Assembly (NCBI GenBank): GCA_009733575.1
Contig: ML769705.1
Location: forward strand, 1 to 64,000
Direction of reading: 5' to 3'
Source: Gymnopus androsaceus JB14
Taxonomy: Eukaryota; Basidiomycota; Agaricomycetes; Agaricales; Omphalotaceae
DNA: 64,000 bases
Part shown: positions 1-10,450 of the stretch, piece by piece
Layout: every line of letters begins with the position of its first letter
How positions within the stretch are numbered: position 1 is the first letter of the stretch
Position numbers and translations under genes: made by a program
Notes under the pieces: model-generated
Database searches by the model: none
What the model saw: only the letters and a program-made list of their open reading frames with translations
Told to the model about the DNA's origin: nothing

Positions 1-118
1 AGTCTAGGCAACCTAGGTGGCCTAGGAGACCTAGGTATCCTTAGGCTCCCTTAAGTCTCTTTAGGTCATTGTGGGTCAACCTAAAGTCAGCCCTGGGCCC
101 AGACCATTTTTCCTGATG
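1..118. mobile_element. Truncated right end of a CATCAG-type element
   Basis: The window opens inside a CCTAGG-rich repeat whose right terminus (95-118) reads GGGCCCAGACCATTTTT followed by CCTGATG. The same terminus ends the elements at 8503 and 7543. The left end lies outside the window, so the target duplication cannot be checked. It is the same family as 7752-8503. Confidence 0.65.
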
Positions 119-1503
119 GTAGTGAATCTTACAACAGTGACTGTTTTTGCATCACTGGTGCCAGCGCATGCATGGGCACAAATGATTTTAAGTCTGACTC
201 ACATTTGGCTGGAAATAATAACATTCAGTCTGAATGTTTTAGTGTGGCCTCAACCACGCTTGAATCGCCGTTTGGTTTACACCAAATCGGTAATTTTTTT
301 CAGTGGTGTGCAGAAAGCCCAAAGGCCCTCTATGAACTTTTGAAGTTCATGGAAATGTTAGCAAATGCTAACATAACACAATCCACTCCTCTGGGAGATG
401 TTCCATACCAGAACATTAGAGATACTGATGGCGATTGGCAGCCCAGCTATGGCTGGACAGGCACAAAGCCTTGTGACTGAACATGTAGGTGTGGCTCTGG
501 CTGCACCTAATTCCCAAATTGGGCTAATACCTCAATTTGGGAATTCTAGTGCATCAGCAAAAACTGTTTCGGGCCCAGGAGGATCTAAGGTCACCTAGTC
601 CTCTTAGGCAACCTGAGGCATCCTAGTTGGCCCAGGAAAAAGGGTAAAACTTTGGACACCTCAGGTATCCTAGTTATCCTAGGTGTCCTGGGAGATCCTG
701 GGATGTCCTGGGGCATCCTGGGGCATCCTGAGGCATCCTGAGGCATCCTAGGATAAAAGTTCCATCCCAGGATGCCTCAGGATGCCCCAGGATGCCCCAG
801 GACATCCCAGGATCTCCCAGGACACCTAGGATGACTAGGATATCTGAGGTGTCCAAAGTTTTACCCTTTTTCCTGGGTCAACTAGGATGCCTCAGGTTGC
901 CTAAGAGGACTAGGTGACCTTAGATCTTCCTAGGCTCAAAACAGTTTTTTCTGATGTGCCAGTGCACATACTGGCACAAACAAGCTTCAACCTAATTTAC
1001 ATTGGGCTAATGGAAATGCTATTTGCATTGCCAAACCAAAGAAATCAGTGCTTGAATCACTGATTGGGTCATCCCAATTTGATGACTTCTTTCAAGCATG
1101 TGTGAAAGCACAAGCCACAAGCCAAAAGGCTCTCAGTGAAATTTCCGGAGTTCACAGAAAATTTTCAGCTGGACTCACATTGGGCTGATAGCAATGTTTG
1201 TCACATTGCCAAACCAAGTCATGAAAACAACTCAGTGTTTAATAAAGCCAAGGACACAGTCCTTGGCACCATTCAGCTTGACTCTGGTCAAGCTGAATTT
1301 AATAATGTTCAATGCAAACATTCTAGCATGACTAAGGCCATGCTCACTTTTAATTCTCAGCTCAACATATATCAAGCTGATGGCAATGTTCGTTCCATTG
1401 CCAAACCAAGTTGTTCTCATAACTTAGTGTTTAATATGACTAATGGCCCTATCCTATGTCTGAAGGTGAAATTTCACCTCCAGATGAATCCCTGACACCT
1501 CCT
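119..1503 (+). repeat. Degenerate coding-like repeat array
   Basis: Apart from the element at 552-956, this stretch holds several diverged copies of one unit. Translated pieces share a pattern such as HWADSNVCHIAKPS (about 1170-1220), QADGNVRSIAKPS (about 1375-1415) and HWANGNAICIAKP (about 1000-1040). A second shared pattern is LESLIGSSQFDDFFQ (about 1045-1095), which resembles LESPFGLHQIGNFFQ (about 263-305). No frame runs through the whole region. It may be decayed internal sequence of a larger mobile element; no known domain is recognised. Confidence 0.4.
552..956. mobile_element. CATCAG palindromic element, copy A1
   Basis: A 405-bp near-perfect palindrome. It begins CATCAGCAAAAACTGTTT and ends with the complement ACAGTTTTTTCTGATG. 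The arms run through CCTAGTCCTCTTAGGC and tandem GGGGCATCCT units and meet near 750. It is flanked by a 2-bp direct repeat TG (550-551, 957-958). It has no coding capacity; open frames inside it are by-products of the repeats. Copies A2 and A3 are very similar. It is best read as a nonautonomous foldback or MITE element. Confidence 0.8.
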
Positions 1504-1639
1504 CATCAGCAAAAATGGTCTGGGCCTTGGATGACCTGAGGAGACCTAAGGACTACCTAGGTCTCCTAGGACACCCAGGACACCCAGGACACCTAGGTCT
1601 CCCAGGCTTTCATAAGTCCACCCCCTTATTCCTGGGCTT

Positions 1640-1770
1640 CTTAAAGGAATCCTGAGGAAACTTGAGGGAGCCTGAGGAAACCTGAGGAAGCCTGAGGAAG
1701 CCTGAGGAAGCCTGAGGAAACCTGAGGAAGCCTGGGAAGCCTGGGAAGCCTGAGGCAACTTGAGGTAACC
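1640..1770. repeat. Subterminal tandem repeat, left side of B-prime
   Basis: About ten imperfect copies of a 10-bp unit (CCTGAGGAAG and variants such as CCTGGGAAG). The inverse array lies at 7210-7360 near the other end of the same element, so the pair forms a subterminal inverted repeat. Confidence 0.75.
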
Positions 1771-2133
1771 TAGGGATACTTCTGCTGAGTTATACACCCA
1801 AAAAATAATTCTCATACTTTATTATTCAGCTGTATCTTTTTGCTCAATTTCCACATTTATATCACTTAAACCTTATTATCTTATTAAACTCATGGATTCT
1901 TGACTTACTGTACCATTTCGATCGACTGTTCATCCAGGATGACACATGACGCCTCGGCGCCGTCAGTTCATTGGTTCAGTGCTATCAATGATGCATGATG
2001 GATCAAACTTTGAGTTCACCAGTTCAGCGCCAGTTCCAAAGCGCCAATGGAACTACGTATGTGTTACTAGCTTATCATAATAAGTATCAATTCACGATGG
2101 TTCATCGTGGGCTCTAGATCATGCATCATTTTT

Positions 2134-4231
2134 ATGCATTCCTTTGATCCCCGAAAAATTTTATTCCTCGACGAAATGGCAACCACTTCCAATCTCGCCA
2201 ATCTCAATAACCAAAAGTGGCCAATTGTGTCACCTACTATCCGAAAAGCTGCACGAAAGATCTTCGCGATCCCAAAAAATATCAAAGCATCCGTTCTTCC
2301 ATTTCCTACATTAAACATTACTGCTTTACTTGCATTCAACCTCGCTCCTATACCAAATACAGCACAAAATCAGACATCCATATGTACATTCTTCAGTAAA
2401 GAGCCCCCTGTCCAGCCAAACGAAACCCATTTGAAGCTATTGCGCACTCTTCCCCTTCCCACTCCAGAGATCATAAAAAAGCTCGAAACCGCCTCTAGGC
2501 AGGAATGGCTCAACGGTGCACAGTCTATCATGTACGCACATATCGGACAACATGAGCTATTCCCTCTATGGATTGTATCCCTTTGGGGTTGCATCCTGTC
2601 GATCAGAGAGCATCGAAAAATCTGGTACAAGCCATCTCAGTGGGTAGAGAAACAGGTGAACCAGTATAAAAACCCCACTCGCCAACAGGATGCAGCTGTA
2701 ACCACAACACTTCTCCAAAGCACTCCATTCACTCTAAAATCATCGGCCTATGGCAGTGATACCTTCCCTGCACTTTCGCGACTCCTCGGAAATCAGTGGG
2801 CGAATACGTCGTTGATGGATATCATGCTCAACAATCTTATGCGACGGATTGCAGCTGAAGCACAATTTTCAGGAAAGGTCATTGTACAGAACAGTGATTT
2901 CGGGAATAAACTCCACCTACTATCAGCTGCGAGTCCAGTCGAGCCTTATGAGAATTCGGCAGATTGGAGATGGCTCCGAAATATCGGTGATGACATTTTC
3001 CATGGGGGGAAGATCATGGTCACCGTTGTCCATCTTGGATGCTGGACAGGAGACAGAATGAAGGAGGGAATCGCACATTGGGTACCACTCATCATTAATG
3101 GAGCCAGCGGAGAAATTCTGTACGGCGACTCATTAGCACTAGACCAATCGATGCCACCGACACTAGAACAAGCTATACAGACCTGGAAAGAGCGTCATAC
3201 ACCTCGCATCTTCACAACTGCAACCCTTCCCGTCACCCGTCAAACTGATACGTACTCCTGTGGATTCATTGCAATAAACGCGCTGGAGAAATTCTTTATC
3301 TCTGGGGTTGAGCTGGCACATCCTGGAGAGATGGAAAGTCTGCGTCTACAGATCTTCAATCACATCCTTTCTCGGTGTCTAGACTATGTGAGTGTTCACT
3401 TCTACTCCAGACCTTCAGTCACTCATAAGACGACAGGAAGTTGATCCTTCAGAAGACAAGAGCACAGATGATAGTGACGGTGACGATGATGAGCCCGAGC
3501 TTCCATCGATCACCACAAGAGCCAGAGAAGCCTTTACATTCTTCTACCCCATCCCAACACAAACGACAGCCATGAAACGAAATATATCTGATGAGTATGC
3601 CCCAACACCAAATCCAAGTCCATCCAAAAAACGCACACAGATGCTTGACATACAACGTGCCCAGTCCATCCCTCCATTCGCGCTTTCAACCACACCCAGA
3701 AGAAACTCCTCCGACAGTGGCAGTTCATTCGGGGACACTGGAAGCGATAGCGATACGGATATATCGGAATCCAATAACCCAGCTGCCGATGCCCAACCCA
3801 TTGCTTCCTCGAGTACTGCATCCTTTGTATCCAGTGTCGCTTCCTCTAGTATGACTTCATCTGCTGGAAAAAAGAAAAAAAGCACACTGGATGGGTTCTT
3901 TTTCAAGCAAACAATCGACGAGTACCGTGCTGCGATGAAGCAAGAGGCAGAGGAGTTCAATGACCTGGCTGAAAAGAAGGCATTAGAAGCGCAGTGGGAC
4001 ACAGATGAACGCAAGAGGAAGGAAAAGGAGCAGAGCAGAAAGGCGTCAAAGAAATATAGAGACAAGAAGCGAGAGGAGAAAATAAAGAATGGCTGGGAAC
4101 CAAACACAAGTCGCAAACAAGTGAGTGAAATTCATTCATTCATCAATATGGAAAAGACTGACAATTATCATTAGAAATTAATGGCGGCAGATGATACATC
4201 TGAAGATCTAAACGTAGCAGAGCACTCTTGA
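2134..4231 (+). CDS. Ulp1-like C48 cysteine protease encoded by the pogo element
   Basis: Three exons by frame continuity: 2134-3387, 3437-4120 and 4175-4231, giving 664 residues. The introns are 49 and 54 bp with GT-AG borders. A second possible start is ATG 2176. The Ulp1/SENP catalytic set is visible and in order: His315 in AHWVPL, Asp332 in YGDSL, Gln370 in TRQTDTYSCGF and Cys376 in the same motif. Such enzymes cleave SUMO or related modifiers. The C-terminal half is acidic and Ser-rich, then a Lys/Glu-rich predicted coiled coil (about residues 545-640) follows. The gene ends 27 bp before the transposase start, so the two are probably co-expressed. Its role in transposition is inferred, not shown. 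Confidence 0.8.
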
Positions 4232-4258
4232 CCTTGCCGCCAGTTTTTAGATGATGCA

Positions 4259-6376
4259 ATGGCAAAGAAACAGGCAAAGCAACATGCACCACTTGGACGA
4301 AAATGCCAGAAAACCCACACCAAAGCTACACTCAACAACTACTTCGACCCACTCATCTGGTGTCACATCGAGGCTGCTGTAAAGAAAGCTGGACGTCCGT
4401 GGCGGCCTGCAGATATTGCGAGAGTAGCCAAGCAGCAGAATCCACAGCTATTCGCAACTCTCACTGAGCAGGTAGTCAGGAGATGGATTGATAAAGAAGC
4501 ACGAGCACAGGGCAAGTTCGCATGGACAGCCCAGGCGCAGAAACATATTAAATTGGGTACGGCACCTGGGTCAGACAGCATGGGTCGTAAAGGAATCCTA
4601 GTAAGTATAAAGCTTACTGTTAAATTGTAGCCGCTCACCCATTATTATACAGAACGGCTACGAGGACATCTGCAAAAAGATCAACAATCAGCTCCACGCC
4701 CTTCGAAATGCTGGAGTCGCTCTTCACCTTCCAGAAGTTCGTGCAATCATGATCGCAGTCTTCACCCAGCATGCTCCCGAGCTATTTGATGTTGACCTTG
4801 GCAATGGCACCAAATTCCGCTGTTCCGACGCATGGGTCCGGAAATACCCTCATGAACAACTTGGATGGAGCTTGCGAGCTTGCACTCGTGCTGCCCAGAA
4901 ACTTCCTGACAACTACGAAGAGATTTTATTAGAGGCGTATCTTCGTGAAGCATGGATTATTCGAAATCACCACATACCGGCAGAGCTACGGGTCAATACT
5001 GATCAGACCCAAACAGTTTATCAGCCGGGGACAAAGTTTAGCTGGAACACGACTGGTGAAAAGCAGGTGAACGTTGTAGGGAAGGATGATAAACGAGCTT
5101 TCACGCTGGTGCCCTCGATTTCCGCCAGTGGTGACGTCCTTCCAATGCAGGCAATATACTCTGGAGGAACGAAAGCATCCTGTCCGAGCTCCAAAGCAGA
5201 CCGCTACGAGGAGGCACAGAAGTTAGGATTTTTACTAGAACCGTCATGCACAGATACGTACTGGTCCACAATCGAGACAATGAAGAGTCTGGTCAACAAA
5301 GTCATCACTCCGTATTTCGACTCAAAGAAGGCTGAACTCGGAATCAGAAAGCCTGAGGATCAGTCATCGATCTGGAAGATCGACTGTTGGTCTATCCATA
5401 AATCAAAAGAGTTTCTCACATGGATGAAAGCAACTCACCCAAATATTATCGTCATCTTTGTCCCTGGAAATTGCACCTGCATATTCCAACCACTAGATAT
5501 TGGTATACAGCGTGTGCTCAAGTTGAGCATGAAGCATTCAGCGCAGCGCGATGCGGTCACCGAGGTAATCCATCAGATGGATGAAGCCAACGAGTTGGAT
5601 GAAGCTGCACCAATCAAGCTCAATACTTCTGTCGCCACGTTGCGCAATCGATCCCTTCAGTGGATTGTCCAAGCCTTTCACGACATTAATAAGCCTCAGT
5701 TGGTTAAAAAGGTACATGCTCCTTACCCATTCATCGATGAATTTGACCAATACATTTATAGGCCTTTGAGCTGTGTAAAGTTGGAGAGTTGGGGTTGAAC
5801 TTGTCACAGGAAAATATGACATCGCCCGACACCCTAAAGCGACTTCGTGAGCTCTCAAGAACACATCCCAAGCTCTTTGAACAGCTTACCGTGGATGAAA
5901 TCACGCCACACACCTACACCAAAGCCAGGGCATCAAAACCAAAAAAGGACTGTGTATCGCAGCGAAAAGTGAAGGCTGAGGTGGAGGTTGAGAATGAGGA
6001 CCAAAATGACGACGACGAACCAGCATTCTCACCTGACTTCGATGACAGCTGTGATATCCCACTAGATGCGCTGGTCGAGCATATCATTACTGAAGAGCCA
6101 ATTGAAGGGCTGATGGTTGGTGATGACCGTTCCCTGCAGCATAGCGTCAATGAAGTTCCAGAGGATGCCGAGTTGGAGTTGCCGTCAGGGAGTGCCAATA
6201 CAGCCCTGGATGAGTGGGCCGCTAAACCAGTTGCTCACAGCTGGTCAGGACGTGTATTACGACCAAGCGTGTGGTATCAGAAAGATTGGATCTTTACGGC
6301 GGATAGCGATGGGAATGAAGATGAGAAGCAGAAGAGAAAGGGAAAGGGAAAGGGAAAGGAACGTGCAGGAAAATGA
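4259..6376 (+). CDS. pogo-type DDE_1 transposase
   Basis: Exons 4259-4600, 4653-5711 and 5762-6376 join in frame (introns 52 and 50 bp) into 671 residues. The N-terminal third looks like a helix-turn-helix/CENP-B-type DNA-binding region (ADIARVAKQQ ... VVRRWIDKEA). The catalytic DDE_1 core has Asp231 in VNTDQTQT, Asp358 in KIDCWSIHKS and Asp396 in FQPLDIG, a DD37D pattern. The C-terminus is acidic, then basic (KGKGKGK). The enzyme should bind the inverted repeats and carry out cut-and-paste transposition into TA. All catalytic residues are present and no stop or frameshift was seen. Confidence 0.85.
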
Positions 6377-6845
6377 TTTGAAGTGGTTGACGTGGCCCAA
6401 TCTTGTTGTACTAGGTTAAAGTAAGGTATAAGTTACGCTTTTGGTGTTCGAAACTTCGAGCCTATGCACGTAAGTAAGGGTGGTTGAGCTTGAGACCTGC
6501 ACAACCGGAGGCTGCCCCAGCATGGCAGAAGGATGCAGCGCCGTGAAGGATTGGTATACTTATATACTTACCCAACCGAACCGAGTTCCTGCCTGCTGTC
6601 TGCAATATGATGGGCTGTATCATTTATTGATACCGTACATGATACCGCAATACCGCAGTGATACCGTACGTGATAGTACGACTGTGCGCAACCATGCGCA
6701 ACGTGCATGCGCAAAAATGACCTAAAAACATGGCAAACAATTTTTCAGTTCAGAGACGGATATGATGCATGACGAACTGGGATTTTCGTTCAGTTCAGAG
6801 CCGTCCATGACGCATGACTGAACAGTTGATCGAAATGGTACAGTA

Positions 6846-7200
6846 TTTCAAAGTGAACTTATTTTTCGAGACTCGTTAATGTTTTACTGGCCTTAACTTA
6901 TGACTCGGAACACCTCACTTAAGTATTTTTAACTCAAGTTCAAGTAGACTAACATATTTATCAAGTTAACTGTTACTTCATGATGAATCTGATTTGACCC
7001 CATCAACAGAGTTTTAATTGTACGCAGTCTACAGGCGCCCACGTGGTTTGGCGCTTATTTGGGCGCTTATTTTACGCAATTATATGTTGATAAATTCCAA
7101 TAATTGGGGTGTCTACTGTTCTTTTAATGATATTAATACACATTATAATTCAATGTACTAGTTTATTGAAGCTATTTAGCTTGTAATCCTAGTTCTAGAT
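6846..7200. other. AT-rich stretch without a gene
   Basis: This is the right-hand inner part of the B-prime element outside the pogo insertion. It is AT-rich, with no open frame with coding character and no recognised motif. Confidence 0.6.
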
Positions 7201-7209
7201 AAATCTCAG

Positions 7210-7360
7210 GTTGTCCCAGGCTTTCCCAGGCTGTCCCAGGCTTCCTCAGGCTTCCTCAGGCTTCCTCAGGCTTGTCCAGGCTGCCCCAGGTTCCCTCAGG
7301 TTGTACTCAGGTTGTGTTCAGGTTGCACTTAGGTTGTGCTCAGGTTGTGTTCAGGCTGCA
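7210..7360. repeat. Subterminal tandem repeat, right side of B-prime
   Basis: Tandem CTTCCTCAGG and then CAGGTTGTG-type units, inverse to the array at 1640-1770. The open frame across it (QAFPGCPRLPQASS...) is a repeat by-product and is not annotated. Confidence 0.7.
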
Positions 7361-7751
7361 AGGAGGCTCCCTCTGGTGATATCAGGATTTGGGCATATTC
7401 CTAGGTAGCCTAAGTCATTCTCAAGTGATAATAGGATTTGGGCATATTCCTAGGTGGCCTAAGTCACCCAGGTTGCCCAGGTTGCCCAGGTCATATTAGT
7501 CTAACCTATAGGCTATCCCAGGCCCAGACCATTTTTGCTGATGCTGTTAATGAGCTGTGGATCCGTTGGTTCAAGTAGTGCAGAGTAATCAACACTATGC
7601 AACTGGAACACAGGGGGGTTTGGCTATCAATTTAAATAGCAAGGGTGCATTGGCAAAGGTTCTGCAAAGAAAATACTCTCTCTGTCTCTCAAAAGTGACT
7701 GGTGTTTCTTGAAGTGATGCTGGTAGACAATTGAGAGATAGGATCTCCTTT

Positions 7752-8503
7752 CATCAGGAAAAATGGTCTGGGCCCAGGATGACCCCAGGTCACTTAAACA
7801 GCCTAGGCCACCTAGGAATGATGCAAAAACTTTGGACACCTCAGGTATCCTAGGCCTCCTAAGCTTCCTAAGCCTCCTAGGCATTTTGGGGGCCATCCTG
7901 GGCTGTCCCCGGCTGTCCTGAGGCATCCTGCATCAGAAAAAACTGTTTTGGGCCCAGGAGGATCTAAGGTCACCTAGTCCTCTTAGGCAACCTGAGGCAT
8001 CCTAGTTGGCCCAGGAAAAAGGGTAAAACTTTGGACACCTCAGGTATCCTAGTCATCCTAGGTGTCCTGGGAGATCCTGGGATGTCCTGGGGCATCCTGA
8101 GGCATCCTAGGATAAAAGTTCCATCCCAGGATGCCTCAGGATGCCCCAGGATACCCCAGGACACCCCAGGACATCCCAGGATCTCCCAGGACACCTAGGA
8201 TGACTAGGACACCTGAGGTGTCCAAAGTTTTACCCTTTTTCCTGGGCCAACTAGGATGTCTCAGGTTGTCTAAGAAGACTAGGTGACCTTAGATCCTCCT
8301 GGGCCCAAAACAGTTTTTGCTGATGTGGGGCAACCTGAGGCAACCTGAGGATACCCTCAGAATTCCTAGGAGGCTTAGGAGGCTTAGGAGGCCTAGGAAG
8401 CCTAGGATACCTGAGGTGTCCAAAGTTTTTGCATTATTCCTAGGTGGCCTAGGCTGCCTAAGTGACCTGGGGTCATCCTGGGCCCAGACCATTTTTCCTG
8501 ATG
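7752..8503. mobile_element. CATCAG element B with element A2 nested inside
   Basis: The termini are CATCAGGAAAAATGGTCTGG at 7752 and its inverse ending CCTGATG at 8503. A TT duplication flanks it (7750-7751, 8504-8505). The left arm (7752-7930) and right arm (8326-8503) are complementary, including GGACACCTCAGGTATCCTAG and its inverse. They are separated only by the complete A2 element. Without A2 the element is about 355 bp. Confidence 0.8.
7931..8325. mobile_element. CATCAG palindromic element, copy A2
   Basis: A 395-bp palindrome beginning CATCAGAAAAAACTGTTTTG and ending CAGTTTTTGCTGATG. It is flanked by TG (7929-7930, 8326-8327) and inserted near the centre of element B. It is closely similar to A1 and A3. 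The target lies within another element of the same superfamily. Confidence 0.82.
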
Positions 8504-8841
8504 TTTCTAATCAATCTATACAGATTTGGGGCAATGATAGGGGCAACAATATAACAATGACAACAAAAAGAACCACCAAAAATATGGCTTGGTTCAACAA
8601 AGTGATTCCCATGGTAGGGCAAAACCACTCAGGACAGCAGACAGTCTGCTTCCTGTACACCTGAGCTCAGTTGCAACAGATGGTCATTTCTTGGTGGTCA
8701 CACTAGACTCCTTGAAACTAAACAACAATTTGACTTGGTTTAAGTCAAGGTTTTCACAGTTGTTAGGATTATAAGTTTCTAACGCTGGGTGCAATAAACA
8801 ACTCTCTTGCGTACCACACAAAGTATTACTTTGGTTCAAAA
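8504..8841. other. Spacer between elements B and A3
   Basis: Unique sequence of 338 bp. Short open frames exist but none has recognisable domains or splice support. Nothing annotatable was seen. Confidence 0.5.
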
Positions 8842-9256
8842 CATCAGCAAAGACTGTTTTGGGCCCAGGAGGATCTAAGGTCACCTAGTCCTCTTAGACA
8901 ACCTGAGGCATCCTAGTTGGCCCAGGAAAAAGGATAAAACTTTGGACACCTTAGGTATCCTAGTCATCCTAGGTGTCCTGGGAGATCCTGGGATGTCCTG
9001 GGGCATCCTGGGGCATCCTGGGGCATCCTGGGGCATCCTGAGGCATCCTGGGATAGAACTTTTATCCTCAGGATGCCCCAGGATGCCCCAGGATGCCCAG
9101 GACATCCCAGGATCTCCCAGGACACCTAGGATGACTAGGATACCTAAGGTGTCCAAAGTTTTACCCTTTTTCCTGGGCCAACTAGGATGCCTCAGGTTGC
9201 CTAAGAGGACTAGGTGACCTTAGATCCTCCTGGGCCCAAAACAGTTTTTTCTAATG
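8842..9256. mobile_element. CATCAG palindromic element, copy A3
   Basis: A 415-bp palindrome beginning CATCAGCAAAGACTGTTTTG and ending CAGTTTTTTCTAATG (one mismatch in the terminal hexamer). It is flanked by AA (8840-8841, 9257-9258). The arms carry four to five tandem GGGGCATCCT units near the centre. It has no coding capacity. Confidence 0.8.
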
Positions 9257-9673
9257 AAGGGAGTGGTATCTTTCCTGTCTCAGCTGTAGCTACATGAGAA
9301 ATTGGAAGGCTTGACCAAGTACCAGAAAGTAACAGCTTGTGCAGTGCTGCTTAAACCATTGGCTTGGGAATGCCAAGCACCCTCCCAGCGCTACTGCTTG
9401 ATTTGTGTTCAGAGGTGTTTTGGATGCATCTAGGGCATATTTCCCTAAAATAAAAGCCTCTGATAGTAAATCTTTATGTACTAAGTATACAACTATCCCT
9501 AAATACCTAAGTAGATGGTCTATTGGTGCCAAGATTGAACATTGTCTTATGATCAAAGTGTACAATGATATTTGGCCTGGGAGCTGTAAATCAGGAATGA
9601 AGCAACATAAATGTGAGATACTGGGATGTTATGAAGTGATGCTTGACTGTCAGACTCTTTGGCTGCAAACCTA
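9257..9673. other. Spacer without a recognised gene
   Basis: The largest open frame (plus strand, about 9405-9689) runs into the next repeat and has no recognisable domain. I see no supported gene. Confidence 0.45.
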
Positions 9674-10450
9674 CTGTGGCTGCGGATAGTATCCAAACAC
9701 ATGTTTTGCTAGTTTCCCACAGTCTATGACCTTGGGGAAAGTTGTCACTATATGTTTTGAGTATGTGCAAGCTCATTTCTGCAATCACCTTTTTGCCATT
9801 TTTGATAAATTGTGAGTTATGGCCAATTTAAGTGCCCCAAAAAATCAGCTACATGAAAGAACTACCTGAGTAGAAAATGGTTATCACAGCTGAAAAGCGC
9901 ATGAGAAATAGTCTAAGATAAAATTTTACCCCATGTCAATTTATAAACTCAATGCCTCTTCAATAGCCCTTGAAAAGTGCCATTTTCATAGATTTTTTAG
10001 CATTTTGAGCCCAAACATACAGAAAATCACCACTTTTCAGCCCAGTTTGTGACACTTTAACCCAGTTGATTTGTATAGGATAAATTAAAAAATGCTATTT
10101 TTATAGATTTTGAGTGGTTTGAGCCCAAAAGTACAAAAAATCACCACTTTTCAGCACAGTTTGTGACACTTTAACCCAGTCAATTTGCATAGGATAAAAT
10201 GCTACCTTAGACTATTTTTCATGTACTTTTGAGTTGTGATAGCCATTTTCTACTCAGGTAGTTTCTCCATATAGCTGATTTTTTTTGGGCACTTAGATTG
10301 GCCATAACTCACAAATTACCAAAAATGGCAAAAAGGCGATTGCAGAAATGAGCTTGCACATACTCAAAACATATAGTGACAACTTTCCTCAAGGTCATAG
10401 ACTGTGGGAAACTAGCAAAACATGTGTTTGGATACTATCCACAGCCACAG
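9674..10450. mobile_element. TA-flanked foldback MITE, 777 bp
   Basis: The left end CTGTGGCTGCGGATAGTATC and its inverse at the right end lie inside TA duplications (9672-9673, 10451-10452). The arms are about 250 bp each (9674-9925 and 10205-10450). Between them is an imperfect tandem duplication of about 115 bp (about 9970-10080 and 10090-10200), recognisable by ATCACCACTTTTCAGC followed by GTTTGTGACACTTTAACCCA. It is noncoding, and the TA target suggests mobilisation by a Tc1/mariner or pogo enzyme. Confidence 0.75.

Larger units (their letters stand above)
1908..6843 (+). mobile_element. pogo/Fot1-like DNA transposon carrying a Ulp1-type protease
   Basis: A 4,936-bp element bounded by TA duplications (1906-1907, 6844-6845). 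The terminal inverted repeat begins CTGTACCATTTCGATC and continues as ACTGTTCA on both sides, with diverged inverted homology inward to about 1990 and 6760. TA targets and a DDD-type DDE_1 transposase place it in the pogo/Tigger group of IS630-Tc1-mariner. It carries two intact spliced genes on the plus strand (2134-4231 and 4259-6376). It is inserted in the CATCAG element at 1504-7543. No frame breaks were seen, so it is recent or possibly active. Confidence 0.85.
1504..7543. mobile_element. CATCAG element B-prime, split by a pogo insertion
   Basis: The left terminus at 1504 is CATCAGCAAAAATGGTCTGG, and the right terminus at 7521-7543 is its inverted copy ending TTTTTGCTGATG. It is flanked by a 2-bp direct repeat CT (1502-1503, 7544-7545). 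Removing the nested transposon at 1908-6843 leaves about 1.1 kb. Subterminal arrays of CCTGAGGAAG-type units (about 1640-1765) and the inverse CTTCCTCAGG (about 7215-7350) lie just inside the ends, as in CACTA-like elements. No coding sequence of its own is seen. Confidence 0.7.

Noticed and set aside
674..856. Open frames such as the Gly/Leu/Pro-rich one beginning MDTSDILVILG, seen again at 7970-8194, 8881-9156 and 8942-9217
   Set aside because: They are translations of palindromic GGGGCATCCT repeats, appear on both strands and lack any coding signature.
3388..3418. A 31-bp first intron in the Ulp1-like gene
   Set aside because: Too short; a 49-bp intron to 3436 gives the same frame and normal size.
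4175..4260. The protease and transposase as one fused gene joined by an extra intron
   Set aside because: The only possible intron (about 4213-4250) would be 38 bp, shorter than the others; a clean stop and a new ATG fit better.
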